From the NCBI RefSeq assembly GCF_024346875.1, contig NZ_AP024872.1:496001-560000 (forward strand): a stretch of 64,000 nucleotides of DNA. The letters run 5' to 3'. Position 1 is the first letter of the stretch. Each line of letters begins with the position of its first letter. The notes under the pieces were generated by a model. It was given only the letters and a program-made list of their open reading frames with translations, had not been told where the DNA came from and ran no database searches. The DNA is from Vibrio gallicus (lineage in GTDB: Bacteria > Pseudomonadota > Gammaproteobacteria > Enterobacterales > Vibrionaceae). Of this stretch, positions 37,496 through 45,579 are shown piece by piece. The position numbers and the translations under genes were made by a program.

Positions 37496-37987
37496 ATGAT
37501 CGTATTAACAACCAATCTGGGCGAAATAACCATCGAGCTCAATCTAGAAAAAGCGCCCGTTAGCTGCAAAAATTTTCTTAGATACTGCAAGGAAGGCTTC
37601 TTTGAGGGCACTATCTTCCATCGCGTAATTGACGGATTTATGATTCAAGGTGGTGGACATACTGAGAACCTTCTAGAAAAAGGGGCTCATGACCCAATTG
37701 CGAATGAGGCCAATCGAGGTCTTAAAAACGTAATTGGTTCGGTTGCGATGGCGCGCACCGATGCGCCGCACTCGGCTACCTCACAGTTTTTTATCAATCT
37801 TGATGACAACGATTTTCTCGACTTCACTGCGACCAATAATAAGGGCTGGGGTTACGCCGTATTTGGTCAAGTTACCGCTGGAATGGATGTCGTAAATGCT
37901 ATTGCTAAAGTAAAGACTCACTCAAAATTTGGGCTCGATGATTTACCTATCGATCCTATTACCATAGAGAAAGTTTCAATCTTGTAG
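37496..37987 (+). CDS. ppiB: peptidyl-prolyl cis-trans isomerase B (cyclophilin)
   Basis: 163 aa, the same size as E. coli PpiB (164). The start at ATG 37496 gives MIVLTTNLGEITIELN. Cyclophilin motifs are FEGTIFHRVIDGFMIQGGG (catalytic Arg in FHRV), SVAMARTDAPHSATSQFFINL and WGYAVFGQVTAGMDVV. No signal peptide, so it is the cytoplasmic isomerase that speeds proline isomerisation during folding. Monocistronic; its stop lies 26 bases from the convergent kinase gene. Confidence 0.97.
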   Translation: MIVLTTNLGEITIELNLEKAPVSCKNFLRYCKEGFFEGTIFHRVIDGFMIQGGGHTENLLEKGAHDPIANEANRGLKNVIGSVAMARTDAPHSATSQFFINLDDNDFLDFTATNNKGWGYAVFGQVTAGMDVVNAIAKVKTHSKFGLDDLPIDPITIEKVSIL

Positions 37988-38013
37988 CCGTTCAAATTAC
38001 GTTAGGCTCAAAG

Positions 38014-39759
38014 CTAGTTCAATAGCCAAAACCATTGCACTACAACACATACTATTGCGATAACCGCTAGGGTTTTCCAAAAGGTTAAAGGTTCACGCTT
38101 TAATAGCGGTGCCTTTTTGGCTTGCCTAACTAGTTTTTGATTTGGGGTTGAGAGATCCACAAGAAAATCACCGAGCACCTGATAGCGGCTATTTGGACTT
38201 GCTTGAGTCGCCTTGCGAAACACCAGATCCAGCCATGACGGAATATCTTCACGAAACTGAGTGATGGGACGATAATGCCATTTATGATGCCTTGCCGTTT
38301 GCGCGACTTGCGCTGAGATAGGCTTGTATGGCAGTTCTCCACACAGCATTTCATAGCCAATCACTGCCACAGAAAACAGGTCGGATAGCGTTGTTGCCTC
38401 TCCGGTATCTATACTCTCTGGCGCAATGTAGTTTACAGCGCCCAATGGCTCACTCTCGTGATGATTATGATTGATTTCATCCAGCCCTAGCGCTTTCACA
38501 GCCCCAAAATCAATCAATTTTATCTTGCCCGAATCTGTCACCATGATGTTTTCAGGCTTTAGATCACGGTGCACCATGTCCGCTCTTTGTAGCACCCGCA
38601 CCGCTTTTATTATCTCTTCTAAAACAGTGCGCACCTCGCTTAGTGTTGGGGTTGGATTGTCATACATCCACTGCCTTAAGGTAATGCCATCCACCCATTC
38701 GCAAAGCTGGTAAACAAATTTGGAATCATTCGGCGTAGGATAGACTTGCATAACCCGCTCGCTTTTTAGCAGACTACCCACCCAAAACTCATTCGCCAGA
38801 TGATTCAGGTGCTCGGTATCTTCGCTATAGGTCAGCGAAGGCGCTTTTAACACTCTTAATTCACTGCTTTTCTCATCGAGGACCTGATATACATGGCTTC
38901 TTGGCCCAGCGTACAAGACTTTTTGCACCGAGAAATGATCTATTCGATTGCCTTCTTTAAGTGCAGGAGGCACTGCGCGAGACAAGAGCTTCGCTTGATG
39001 TTCAAGTAGTGATTGCTGTGGGAGGGAATCTACGTCCAGCAATAAGCAAGTGGCATTATCGGCGCTCCCCTGCTCAATAGCCTCGCTACTGATTTTATTA
39101 CTGAGCGTTTCTTTATCTTCTGTTTCACACAAGTATTTCGATAATTGCTGTTTGGTGAAAGCATCGTGAACCCCATCAGAGGACAGAATAAAGCGATCGC
39201 CCGTTTGCAATTCAACCATCTGATAATCCACGTCCAATCGATTATCCATACCTAATGCGCGAGTAAGGTGGGGGTTTTGACCGAAGTTGACCCTTTGGTG
39301 ATCTCGAGTGAGTAATTTTAGGATGTTATCTCGAAGCAGATAGATGCGTGTATCGCCAACATGAAAGAGATGCGCGGTATTTGATTTGAATATGACTGCG
39401 CTGAATGTGGTCACAAACCCGTTGTGTTTGAGGCTCTGTTTGAGCCCTTCTTCAAACAACCAGTTGTTCATAGAGGTGAGGATTTTGCTGGCGCAGTGTT
39501 GGATACTCCAGCTGTCAGGGGTAGCGTAGTAGTCAGCAACAAACTGCATTACCGCGGTGTGACTCGCCTTCTGACTATTGTCACTGCAACTGGCACCGTC
39601 TGCGATACATGCAACCGCCCCTTTGTGTTCCAGCTCGTAGCGCTTCTGGGGAACCTTAACTAAAAATGCATCTTGGTTTTCATCGCGCGCCCCTTTCAGT
39701 GAACATCCACCGTAGCTTAAGCTCAACCTTGACTGCGTGATGCCCTGCTGTGCCTGCAT
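38014..39759 (-). CDS. PP2C phosphatase-Ser/Thr kinase fusion, membrane-anchored, nitrate operon
   Basis: 581 aa from the ATG at 39759 (GGAGAT upstream). Residues 1-245 form a PP2C phosphatase: RDENQD at 25-30, CIADGAS at 51-57, GDTRIYLLRD and LSSDGVHD. Residues 275-530 form a Hanks-type kinase: Lys305 in LRVLKAP, catalytic HRDLKPEN with Asp399, and DFGAVKALG with Asp417. The glycine loop is degenerate. A single membrane helix lies at about 561-580, leaving both domains in the cytoplasm. It is the last gene of cobA-nirBD-transporter and so should act on nitrate uptake or assimilation, as its homologues do next to nasA in other gammaproteobacteria. Targets unknown. Confidence 0.92.
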   Translation of the reverse strand: MQAQQGITQSRLSLSYGGCSLKGARDENQDAFLVKVPQKRYELEHKGAVACIADGASCSDNSQKASHTAVMQFVADYYATPDSWSIQHCASKILTSMNNWLFEEGLKQSLKHNGFVTTFSAVIFKSNTAHLFHVGDTRIYLLRDNILKLLTRDHQRVNFGQNPHLTRALGMDNRLDVDYQMVELQTGDRFILSSDGVHDAFTKQQLSKYLCETEDKETLSNKISSEAIEQGSADNATCLLLDVDSLPQQSLLEHQAKLLSRAVPPALKEGNRIDHFSVQKVLYAGPRSHVYQVLDEKSSELRVLKAPSLTYSEDTEHLNHLANEFWVGSLLKSERVMQVYPTPNDSKFVYQLCEWVDGITLRQWMYDNPTPTLSEVRTVLEEIIKAVRVLQRADMVHRDLKPENIMVTDSGKIKLIDFGAVKALGLDEINHNHHESEPLGAVNYIAPESIDTGEATTLSDLFSVAVIGYEMLCGELPYKPISAQVAQTARHHKWHYRPITQFREDIPSWLDLVFRKATQASPNSRYQVLGDFLVDLSTPNQKLVRQAKKAPLLKREPLTFWKTLAVIAIVCVVVQWFWLLN

Positions 39760-39785
39760 TCTTATCTCCATCCTTGAAACTAGAC

Positions 39786-39806
39786 AAGCCCTGCAAAGCA
39801 GGGCTT
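39786..39806 (-). terminator. intercistronic hairpin between nitrate transporter and kinase genes
   Basis: Perfect 9-bp stem AAGCCCTGC/GCAGGGCTT with an AAA loop, 20 bases after the transporter stop and 27 before the kinase start. No T-run follows, so it may be an mRNA stabiliser or partial attenuator that lowers kinase expression relative to the transporter. Confidence 0.5.
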
Positions 39807-39825
39807 AAGTTCTGTACTATCAATA

Positions 39826-41295
39826 TTAGTTAGATACCTTGATTAAGGTAACGCTGCCGTCTTCGTTCACCTCAGCAATCTTACCGCTTGGCTCTTCCAT
39901 AAAGATTAGCGTAACAAAGCCAAGTACTGCGGTTGCGGCAATCACATAGAAGAAGGTTTGGTAATCCACAAACGATAGGATAGTTAGATAAGTTACCGCG
40001 CCCACGTTACCGTATGCACCCGTCATACCCGCAATCTGACCTGTCATGCGACGTTTAATCAAAGGTACTGTTGCAAATACAGCCCCTTCACCCGCTTGCA
40101 CGAAGAATGAACACAACATAGCTGCCGCTACTGCCAGCCATACTGGCCATTGACTGCCCACTTGACCCATAAGGAAGTAACCCACAGCAAGACCTGCAGT
40201 TAAGATAAGTAGCGTAGGTTTACGACCAAACTTATCAGAAATCCAACCACCACCTGGACGTGACATCAAGTTCATAAAGGCATAAGCCGAAGCCACCATA
40301 CCCGCTAGCACAGGGGTTAACTCAAAGGTCTCAGCAAAGAATAACGGCAGCATAGAAACTACAGCCAGCTCAGAGCCAAAGGTCGCAAAGTACAACACAT
40401 TAAGCACTGCCACTTGTTTGAACTTGTACTGATGCATCTCAGGTACAGGTTCTTTAAACACCTTCTTGTTTACCTTCCATACCTGGCTAAGTTCGACCAA
40501 GTAAAGCGCAAATAGACCTGCATAAATGGAAGTAACCACGGTATCTGACAGCATGCTGATACCACTTGAAGACATCTTCCAAGTAAGCAAAGCAAGTACA
40601 GCGTACATAGGGATCTTCATGATGAGCAGTAAGAAGAAGTCGCCTTTCGAGGTTACTTCCATAGCGGTTAGATGCTTTGGTTTGAAGTAGGTAGAGCCTT
40701 TAGGTGTATCAGAAACGGAGCGATAAAAAATGACAGAGAACACCAAGCTCATTAAACCAGTAACTGCAACAGCATAACGCCAGCCCTCGTCGCCACCGAA
40801 CAACAGTGCTAGAGTCGGTAGAGAGAACGCCGCAGCTGCTGAACCGAAGTTACCCCAACCACCGTAGATGCCTTCAGCGGTACCCAGTTCATCGTGTGGG
40901 AACCACTCCGATACAAGGCGAATACCGATTACAAAGCCTGCACCGATAAAACCGAGCAAGAAGCGAGCGATAGCCGCCTGCACAAAGGTATCGGCAAAAG
41001 CGAACATGAAACAAGGGATAGAACAAACTGCAAGCAGTGCTGAATAAACCTTACGTGGGCCGAATTTATCGGTAAACATGCCTATGACGACACGCGCTGG
41101 AATGGTCAGAGCCACGTTGAGGATCAAGAGCATTTTTACCTCTTGAGTACTCAATCCGAGGGTTTCTTTTACCATTTGCAGAAGTGGTGCAAAGTTAAAC
41201 CACACCACAAAGGTGATGAAGAACGCCATCCAGCTAAGGTGCAAGACTTTCATCTTGCCACTAAACGAAAACAGAGAAAATTTACTGTTATCCAT
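39826..41295 (-). CDS. nitrate/nitrite MFS transporter, NarK/NasA type
   Basis: 489 aa from the ATG at 41295. Twelve hydrophobic helices with the nitrate signatures of the NNP family: an early [12 protein letters not shown] region, [19 protein letters not shown] and [17 protein letters not shown]. The Arg in [17 protein letters not shown] (motif A region) and the Arg in helix 2 bind nitrate in homologues. It imports nitrate for the divergent nitrate reductase. The operon order is nirB, nirD, transporter, kinase. The first in-frame start at 41325 lacks a ribosome binding site. Confidence 0.93.
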   Translation of the reverse strand: MDNSKFSLFSFSGKMKVLHLSWMAFFITFVVWFNFAPLLQMVKETLGLSTQEVKMLLILNVALTIPARVVIGMFTDKFGPRKVYSALLAVCSIPCFMFAFADTFVQAAIARFLLGFIGAGFVIGIRLVSEWFPHDELGTAEGIYGGWGNFGSAAAAFSLPTLALLFGGDEGWRYAVAVTGLMSLVFSVIFYRSVSDTPKGSTYFKPKHLTAMEVTSKGDFFLLLIMKIPMYAVLALLTWKMSSSGISMLSDTVVTSIYAGLFALYLVELSQVWKVNKKVFKEPVPEMHQYKFKQVAVLNVLYFATFGSELAVVSMLPLFFAETFELTPVLAGMVASAYAFMNLMSRPGGGWISDKFGRKPTLLILTAGLAVGYFLMGQVGSQWPVWLAVAAAMLCSFFVQAGEGAVFATVPLIKRRMTGQIAGMTGAYGNVGAVTYLTILSFVDYQTFFYVIAATAVLGFVTLIFMEEPSGKIAEVNEDGSVTLIKVSN

Positions 41296-41360
41296 AATAT
41301 AATTCCTTTTCTTGTATTCCTTCATTCCAGCGACATCCTACTGCTGGCATGGACAAGGTG

Positions 41361-41705
41361 TTAGGCTGCGACCGCTTCCGTTACCTGTATCTGTACAGCG
41401 CCATCAATCAGTCTTACCGGATAAGTTTTCACACTGATCTCAGGCTCCTCGATGCACAGCCCTGTTTTTAGGCTGAAGTGTTGCTTATAAAGAGGCGAAG
41501 CCACACACGGCTCTCCGTCAATGCAACCTACAATCCCGCGAGATAACACCTGCGCCTTACCGATTGGGTCGTAATTTGAGATAGCGTATAGCGCGCCAGC
41601 TCGCTGGTAGTTGAATATTGCGACTTGTCGTCCATTGATCAGGGCGCAAACGCCAACATTTGGCGCGATGTCGGTTACATCGCAAATGGTCTGCCAGTGA
41701 TTCAT
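41361..41705 (-). CDS. nirD: nitrite reductase (NADH) small subunit
   Basis: 114 aa of the Rieske-like fold. As in E. coli NirD, the usual Rieske ligands are absent: the first site reads SNYDPIGKA and the second PLYKQHFSL, so no [2Fe-2S] cluster is expected. It stabilises NirB, which carries the catalysis. Starts 69 bases after nirB with AGGAG upstream. Confidence 0.95.
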   Translation of the reverse strand: MNHWQTICDVTDIAPNVGVCALINGRQVAIFNYQRAGALYAISNYDPIGKAQVLSRGIVGCIDGEPCVASPLYKQHFSLKTGLCIEEPEISVKTYPVRLIDGAVQIQVTEAVAA

Positions 41706-41774
41706 AGTGTTTCTCCTAGTTCAAAAATGATTTCAGGTTTGCGTGGTTTTGGTCATGACTGAGCGTCGTAACAC

Positions 41775-44312
41775 TTAATCGATTTCCACCACGTCTATTG
41801 ATTGTTCAGTAATGTTCTTTGGTACCCTTTGTTCACGCTCTGAAACGAAGCTGAGCGTATTGTCACGTTGGTCCGTATTAATGAAGTGACTGAAACGCTT
41901 GAGCTTTTCAGGGGATTCAAGGGTAGTTTTCCATTCACATTGATATTGCCCAATAGTGCTTGCCATATCCTTCTCAAGCTCTGCCCCTAGGCTTAACTTG
42001 TCTTCAACCACCACTTGTTTTAGATACTCAATGCCACCTTCAAGGTTCTCTAACCACACTGAGGTGCGCTGCAAGCGCTCTGCGGTGCGGATATAGAACA
42101 TCAGCATTCGGTCGATGTACTGGATCAAGGTTGCTTCGTCTAAATCAGTAGCAAGCAAGTCAGCATGTCGAGGGCGCATACCGCCGTTACCACACACATA
42201 CAGGTTCCAGCCGTTTTCAGTGGCGATAATGCCGACATCTTTAGACTGCGCTTCTGCACACTCTCGAGTACAGCCCGATACCGCGAACTTCAACTTGTGC
42301 GGAGAACGCAAACCCTTGTAACGATTTTCGATATCGATAGCTAAGCGAACGCTGTCGCCTACCCCATATCGGCACCAAGTGCTACCGACACAAGACTTCA
42401 CTGTGCGCACTGATTTACCGTAAGCGTGTCCAGTTTCAAAGCCTGCATCTACTAGCTTTTTCCAGATGATAGGAAGGTCGTTTAGCTGTGCACCAAACAA
42501 GTCCACACGCTGTCCACCAGTGATCTTGGTATAGAGATCAAATTCTTTCGCCACCTGACCAAGCACAATCAGCTTGTCGGGGGTAATTTCACCGCCTGCA
42601 ATACGCGGCACAACAGAGTAGGTGCCGTCCTTTTGCATATTGCCTAGATAGATGTCGTTGGTATCTTGCAGCTCCATATGCTCATTTTTCAGAATGTAGT
42701 CATTCCAAAATGACGCCAAGATAGAGCCGACTGTAGGCTTACATACTTCACAGCCGTGACCACTGCCGTATTGCTCTAGCAGTTCATCGAAGGTCTTGAT
42801 TTGATTGACGCGAACGATGTCGCTGAGCTCTTGGCGAGAGTAGGCAAAGTGCTCACACAGGTCATTGTTGACCTCTACACCTAGGCTTAATAGTTCACTG
42901 TCCAACACCTGTTTTGCCAGTGCGCTACACCCTCCACAACCGGTCGAGGCATTGGTCGTTTCTTTAAGGGCCGACATGGTGCTGCAGCCCGCCTGAACCG
43001 CTTGCTTAATATCGCCTTTGGTCACATCAAAGCATGAACAGATAACCGCACTGTCCGGCAAGGCATCAATGCCCATACCTGCTGACTCTTCACCCGCTAC
43101 ATTAGGCAAAATAAGCACAGATGGATTCGACGGCAGAGGCATGTCATTTTGCTTCATTTGTAGCAAGGTGCCGTAGGCTTGGGCATCGCCCACCAGCACA
43201 GCGCCAATGATCTTACTGCCATCCTCTGAAACAATAAGACGCTTATAGACTTGGTCAATCTCATCACTGAAGGTGTAAGATTGAGCGCCTGGTGTTTGAC
43301 CGTGCACCTCACCGATACTCGCCACATCAACGCCAAGCAGCTTCAACTTGGTGCTCATATCAGCGCCAGTAAATGATGCGGCCTCTGATTCACCTTCTAG
43401 CAAATGAGTGGCAGCAACCTTAGCCATCTGATAGCCCGGTGCAACCAAGCCAAAGATGCGATTCTGCCAAAGGGCACATTCACCTACTGCGTAGACATCG
43501 GGAAGGTTCGTTTGGCAGTAATTGTTTACTACTATCCCGCCACGCTCACCTATCTCTATATTCGCGTCACGAGCCAGTTCATCCTGAGGACGGATACCTG
43601 CAGAGAACACGATCATATCGGTCTCTAAATGAGATCCATCAGCAAAGTTCATTCGATAGCGCGCATTCTCACCGGCGACGATTTCACTGGTCGCTTTTTG
43701 GGTATGAACCGAAACACCCATAGACTCAATTTTGCGGCGCAGCAAGGCACCGCCACCCTCATCAAGCTGCACTGCCATCAAGCGCGGCGCAAACTCAACT
43801 ACGTGGGTTTCTAAGCCAAGTTCTTGGATAGCATTGGCTGCCTCAAGACCTAGGAGGCCACCGCCCACAACCACACCGCTTTGGCTTAGCTTGCTTGATT
43901 CCTCAATTCCATCTAGGTCTTCAAGGGTTCGATATACATGGCAATGATCACCGTCATTACCAGGAATTGGAGGAACGAAAGGGAAAGAGCCCGTAGCCAG
44001 CACTAAAGAATCGTATTGTTCGATACGGCCGCTTTCGGTGATCACTTGCTTGGCATCAGTATCAAGCTTGACCACTTTATCGCTGACCACAAACTTGACA
44101 CCATTGTCGGTGTAATAGCCCTCATCCGCTAAAGCTAACTCCTTAGCGCCTCCAGTAAAATAAGAGGTAAGATGAACACGGTCATAGGCAAGATGTGGCT
44201 CCTCAGAAAAGGTAATGATTTCTATGTCATCCCTTTTGTGCTGCAATAGTGTTTCTATGTATTTGTGGCCTACCATGCCGTTACCGACCACTATCACTGT
44301 TTGCTTTTTCAT
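41775..44312 (-). CDS. nirB: nitrite reductase (NADH) large subunit
   Basis: 845 aa. Domain order: FAD/NAD-binding Rossmann region from the N-terminus (VIVVGNGMVGHKYIETLL), a second nucleotide motif (GVVVGGGLLGLEAANAIQ), a BFD-like [2Fe-2S] domain around residues 425-495 (CSCFDV and TGCGGC), and a C-terminal sulfite/nitrite reductase domain. The last part has cysteines in CVGSTWC and GCTRECAEA for the 4Fe-4S/sirohaem centre. It reduces nitrite to ammonium with NADH. The start is taken at ATG 44312, nine bases from AAGGA, rather than the ATG nine bases earlier. Follows cobA, which makes its sirohaem precursor, by 30 bases. Confidence 0.97.
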   Translation of the reverse strand: MKKQTVIVVGNGMVGHKYIETLLQHKRDDIEIITFSEEPHLAYDRVHLTSYFTGGAKELALADEGYYTDNGVKFVVSDKVVKLDTDAKQVITESGRIEQYDSLVLATGSFPFVPPIPGNDGDHCHVYRTLEDLDGIEESSKLSQSGVVVGGGLLGLEAANAIQELGLETHVVEFAPRLMAVQLDEGGGALLRRKIESMGVSVHTQKATSEIVAGENARYRMNFADGSHLETDMIVFSAGIRPQDELARDANIEIGERGGIVVNNYCQTNLPDVYAVGECALWQNRIFGLVAPGYQMAKVAATHLLEGESEAASFTGADMSTKLKLLGVDVASIGEVHGQTPGAQSYTFSDEIDQVYKRLIVSEDGSKIIGAVLVGDAQAYGTLLQMKQNDMPLPSNPSVLILPNVAGEESAGMGIDALPDSAVICSCFDVTKGDIKQAVQAGCSTMSALKETTNASTGCGGCSALAKQVLDSELLSLGVEVNNDLCEHFAYSRQELSDIVRVNQIKTFDELLEQYGSGHGCEVCKPTVGSILASFWNDYILKNEHMELQDTNDIYLGNMQKDGTYSVVPRIAGGEITPDKLIVLGQVAKEFDLYTKITGGQRVDLFGAQLNDLPIIWKKLVDAGFETGHAYGKSVRTVKSCVGSTWCRYGVGDSVRLAIDIENRYKGLRSPHKLKFAVSGCTRECAEAQSKDVGIIATENGWNLYVCGNGGMRPRHADLLATDLDEATLIQYIDRMLMFYIRTAERLQRTSVWLENLEGGIEYLKQVVVEDKLSLGAELEKDMASTIGQYQCEWKTTLESPEKLKRFSHFINTDQRDNTLSFVSEREQRVPKNITEQSIDVVEID

Positions 44313-44342
44313 ATTATCCATTCCTTGAAAACCAAATTTTAT

Positions 44343-45155
44343 TTATGCCGTCATCTGCAGTGTTTGCTCATGCTCTGCTTTGGGTAGCTGCCTGCCAGAC
44401 AGTTGACCAAGCCAATCCATTTGCTCAGCAACGGACACAACCTCGCCCACCACAATCAATGCCGGTGACTTAATTTGGTGCTGTTGTTTAAGGGAAGTGA
44501 GCTGATGAAGTTTGCCGATAAGTACGCGCTGTTTAGGGGTACAACCATTCTCAATGAAGGCAACCGGAGTGTTTTCTGATAATCCACCCTTAGTCAGTTT
44601 CTCCATTAACATGTCCGTTTTACTCAGCCCCATATAGAAGACCAAGGTTTGCTTCAGCTGAGCCAGTGCATCCCAGTTGATATCGAGTTCTTTGTCAGCG
44701 TGAGCGGTGACAAAGGTGCAACCTTGAGCCAAACCGCGGTGAGTAAGAGGAATATCTGCATAGCTAGTACAACCTGAAGCCGCCGTAATGCCCGGAATGA
44801 CATCCACTTCTACTCCTTGTTTTGCCAGCATCAGCATCTCTTCGCCGCCACGTCCAAACACAAAACAGTCTCCGCCTTTAACACGACACACATCTTTACC
44901 TTCTAGCGCGGCATTGAGTAATAAGGTGTTGATCTGATCCTGCGTTGCGCAGTGCATACCCTTGGATTTACCGACAAATACCTTCTCTGCACCTTCTGGG
45001 AACAGGGCTCTGATTTCATGACTCACTAAGTTGTCGTACATGATGAATCGAGCTTGTTGTATGGCTCTGCTCGCTTTTACCGTTAGCAAGTCAGGGTCAC
45101 CTGGACCTGCTCCCACTAAGGTTACTCGACCTAGATATTTGCTTTGTATTCCCAT
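44343..45155 (-). CDS. cobA: uroporphyrinogen-III C-methyltransferase
   Basis: 270 aa, the standalone SUMT length. Signatures are VTLVGAGPGDPDLLTVKA near the N-terminus, VRVKGGDCFVFGRGGEE in variant form VCRVKGGDCFVFGRGGEE, and LTHRGLAQGCTFVTAH. It methylates uroporphyrinogen III twice to precorrin-2, the step that commits to sirohaem, the cofactor of NirB. First gene of the nitrite operon, with AGGAG before the ATG and a sigma-54 promoter about 80 bases upstream, so cofactor and enzyme are made together. The later oxidation/chelation step (CysG-type) is not in this window. Confidence 0.95.
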   Translation of the reverse strand: MGIQSKYLGRVTLVGAGPGDPDLLTVKASRAIQQARFIMYDNLVSHEIRALFPEGAEKVFVGKSKGMHCATQDQINTLLLNAALEGKDVCRVKGGDCFVFGRGGEEMLMLAKQGVEVDVIPGITAASGCTSYADIPLTHRGLAQGCTFVTAHADKELDINWDALAQLKQTLVFYMGLSKTDMLMEKLTKGGLSENTPVAFIENGCTPKQRVLIGKLHQLTSLKQQHQIKSPALIVVGEVVSVAEQMDWLGQLSGRQLPKAEHEQTLQMTA

Positions 45156-45232
45156 TACTTCACTCCTAGATCTGGTACGTCATGACTTCTCACCATCACT
45201 ACCAAATTTTTATTCGCGTCTGTGCCAACTCC

Positions 45233-45249
45233 TGCAAATTTGAAGCCAA
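45233..45249 (-). promoter_or_regulatory. sigma-54 (-24/-12) promoter of the cobA-nirBD operon
   Basis: On the minus strand the sequence is TTGGCTTCAAATTTGCA. The GG and GC dinucleotides are ten bases apart as required, and the flanking TTGGC and TTGCA match the sigma-54 consensus exactly. Predicted start of transcription is near 45222, about 67 bases before the cobA ATG. Confidence 0.82.
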
Positions 45250-45378
45250 TAATTTGATCTAAGACAAAATTAAAATTTATTAACCTTTAATAACAATCAC
45301 TTAACATGCAATTACTCTACAAAATCACTGTGCAAATTTCACACAGAAAAACATAAACTCACAATTTACGTCCATTCG

Positions 45379-45405
45379 CGGTGCAAAATTGTTCAAAATG
45401 GTGCA
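45379..45405. promoter_or_regulatory. possible NtrC half sites in the nitrate divergent region
   Basis: GGTGCA occurs at 45380-45385 and 45400-45405, exactly 20 bases apart. The second is preceded by CAAAAT, so CAAAATGGTGCA matches the right half of an NtrC site (TGCAC-N-ATGGTGCA). Left halves are weak. They lie between the two sigma-54 promoters, 116-170 bases from each, a normal enhancer distance. Confidence 0.45.
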
Positions 45406-45443
45406 GAAACAATCACAAATAGCATATTCAAGCAACTATCACA

Positions 45444-45459
45444 TACCACTTTAGGGGTA
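45444..45459. promoter_or_regulatory. NarL/NarP-type 7-2-7 site upstream of the nitrate reductase
   Basis: TACCACT-TT-AGGGGTA is an inverted pair of heptamers spaced by two bases. Against TACYYMT-N2-AKRRGTA it differs at one base. Flanking bases extend the dyad (CACATACC/GGTATGTG, 45440-45463). The site ends 62 bases before the -24 element of the nitrate reductase promoter. NarP is the usual nitrate-responsive regulator in vibrios; that NarP is the one acting here is inference. Confidence 0.55.
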
Positions 45460-45520
45460 TGTGTAATTTTAAGGCATTGTTTTACAAGATATATTTTTGA
45501 ATAGTGTTTTTTTTAAGGCT

Positions 45521-45537
45521 TTGGTTTGATTTTTGCA
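45521..45537 (+). promoter_or_regulatory. sigma-54 (-24/-12) promoter of the nitrate reductase gene
   Basis: TTGGTTTGATTTTTGCA has GG and GC ten bases apart with a perfect TTGCA. The -24 box lacks the CAC that follows TGG in the consensus, so it is weaker than the opposite promoter. Predicted start near 45548, 32 bases before the ATG, leaving no room for a leader attenuator. Confidence 0.72.
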
Positions 45538-45579
45538 GGGTAATAGAGATTAGAGCTTAAGACATGAAAGGGAACGCCC

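Noticed and set aside
43404..43947. several plus-strand frames within nirB
   Set aside because: All are shadows of the nirB reading frame.
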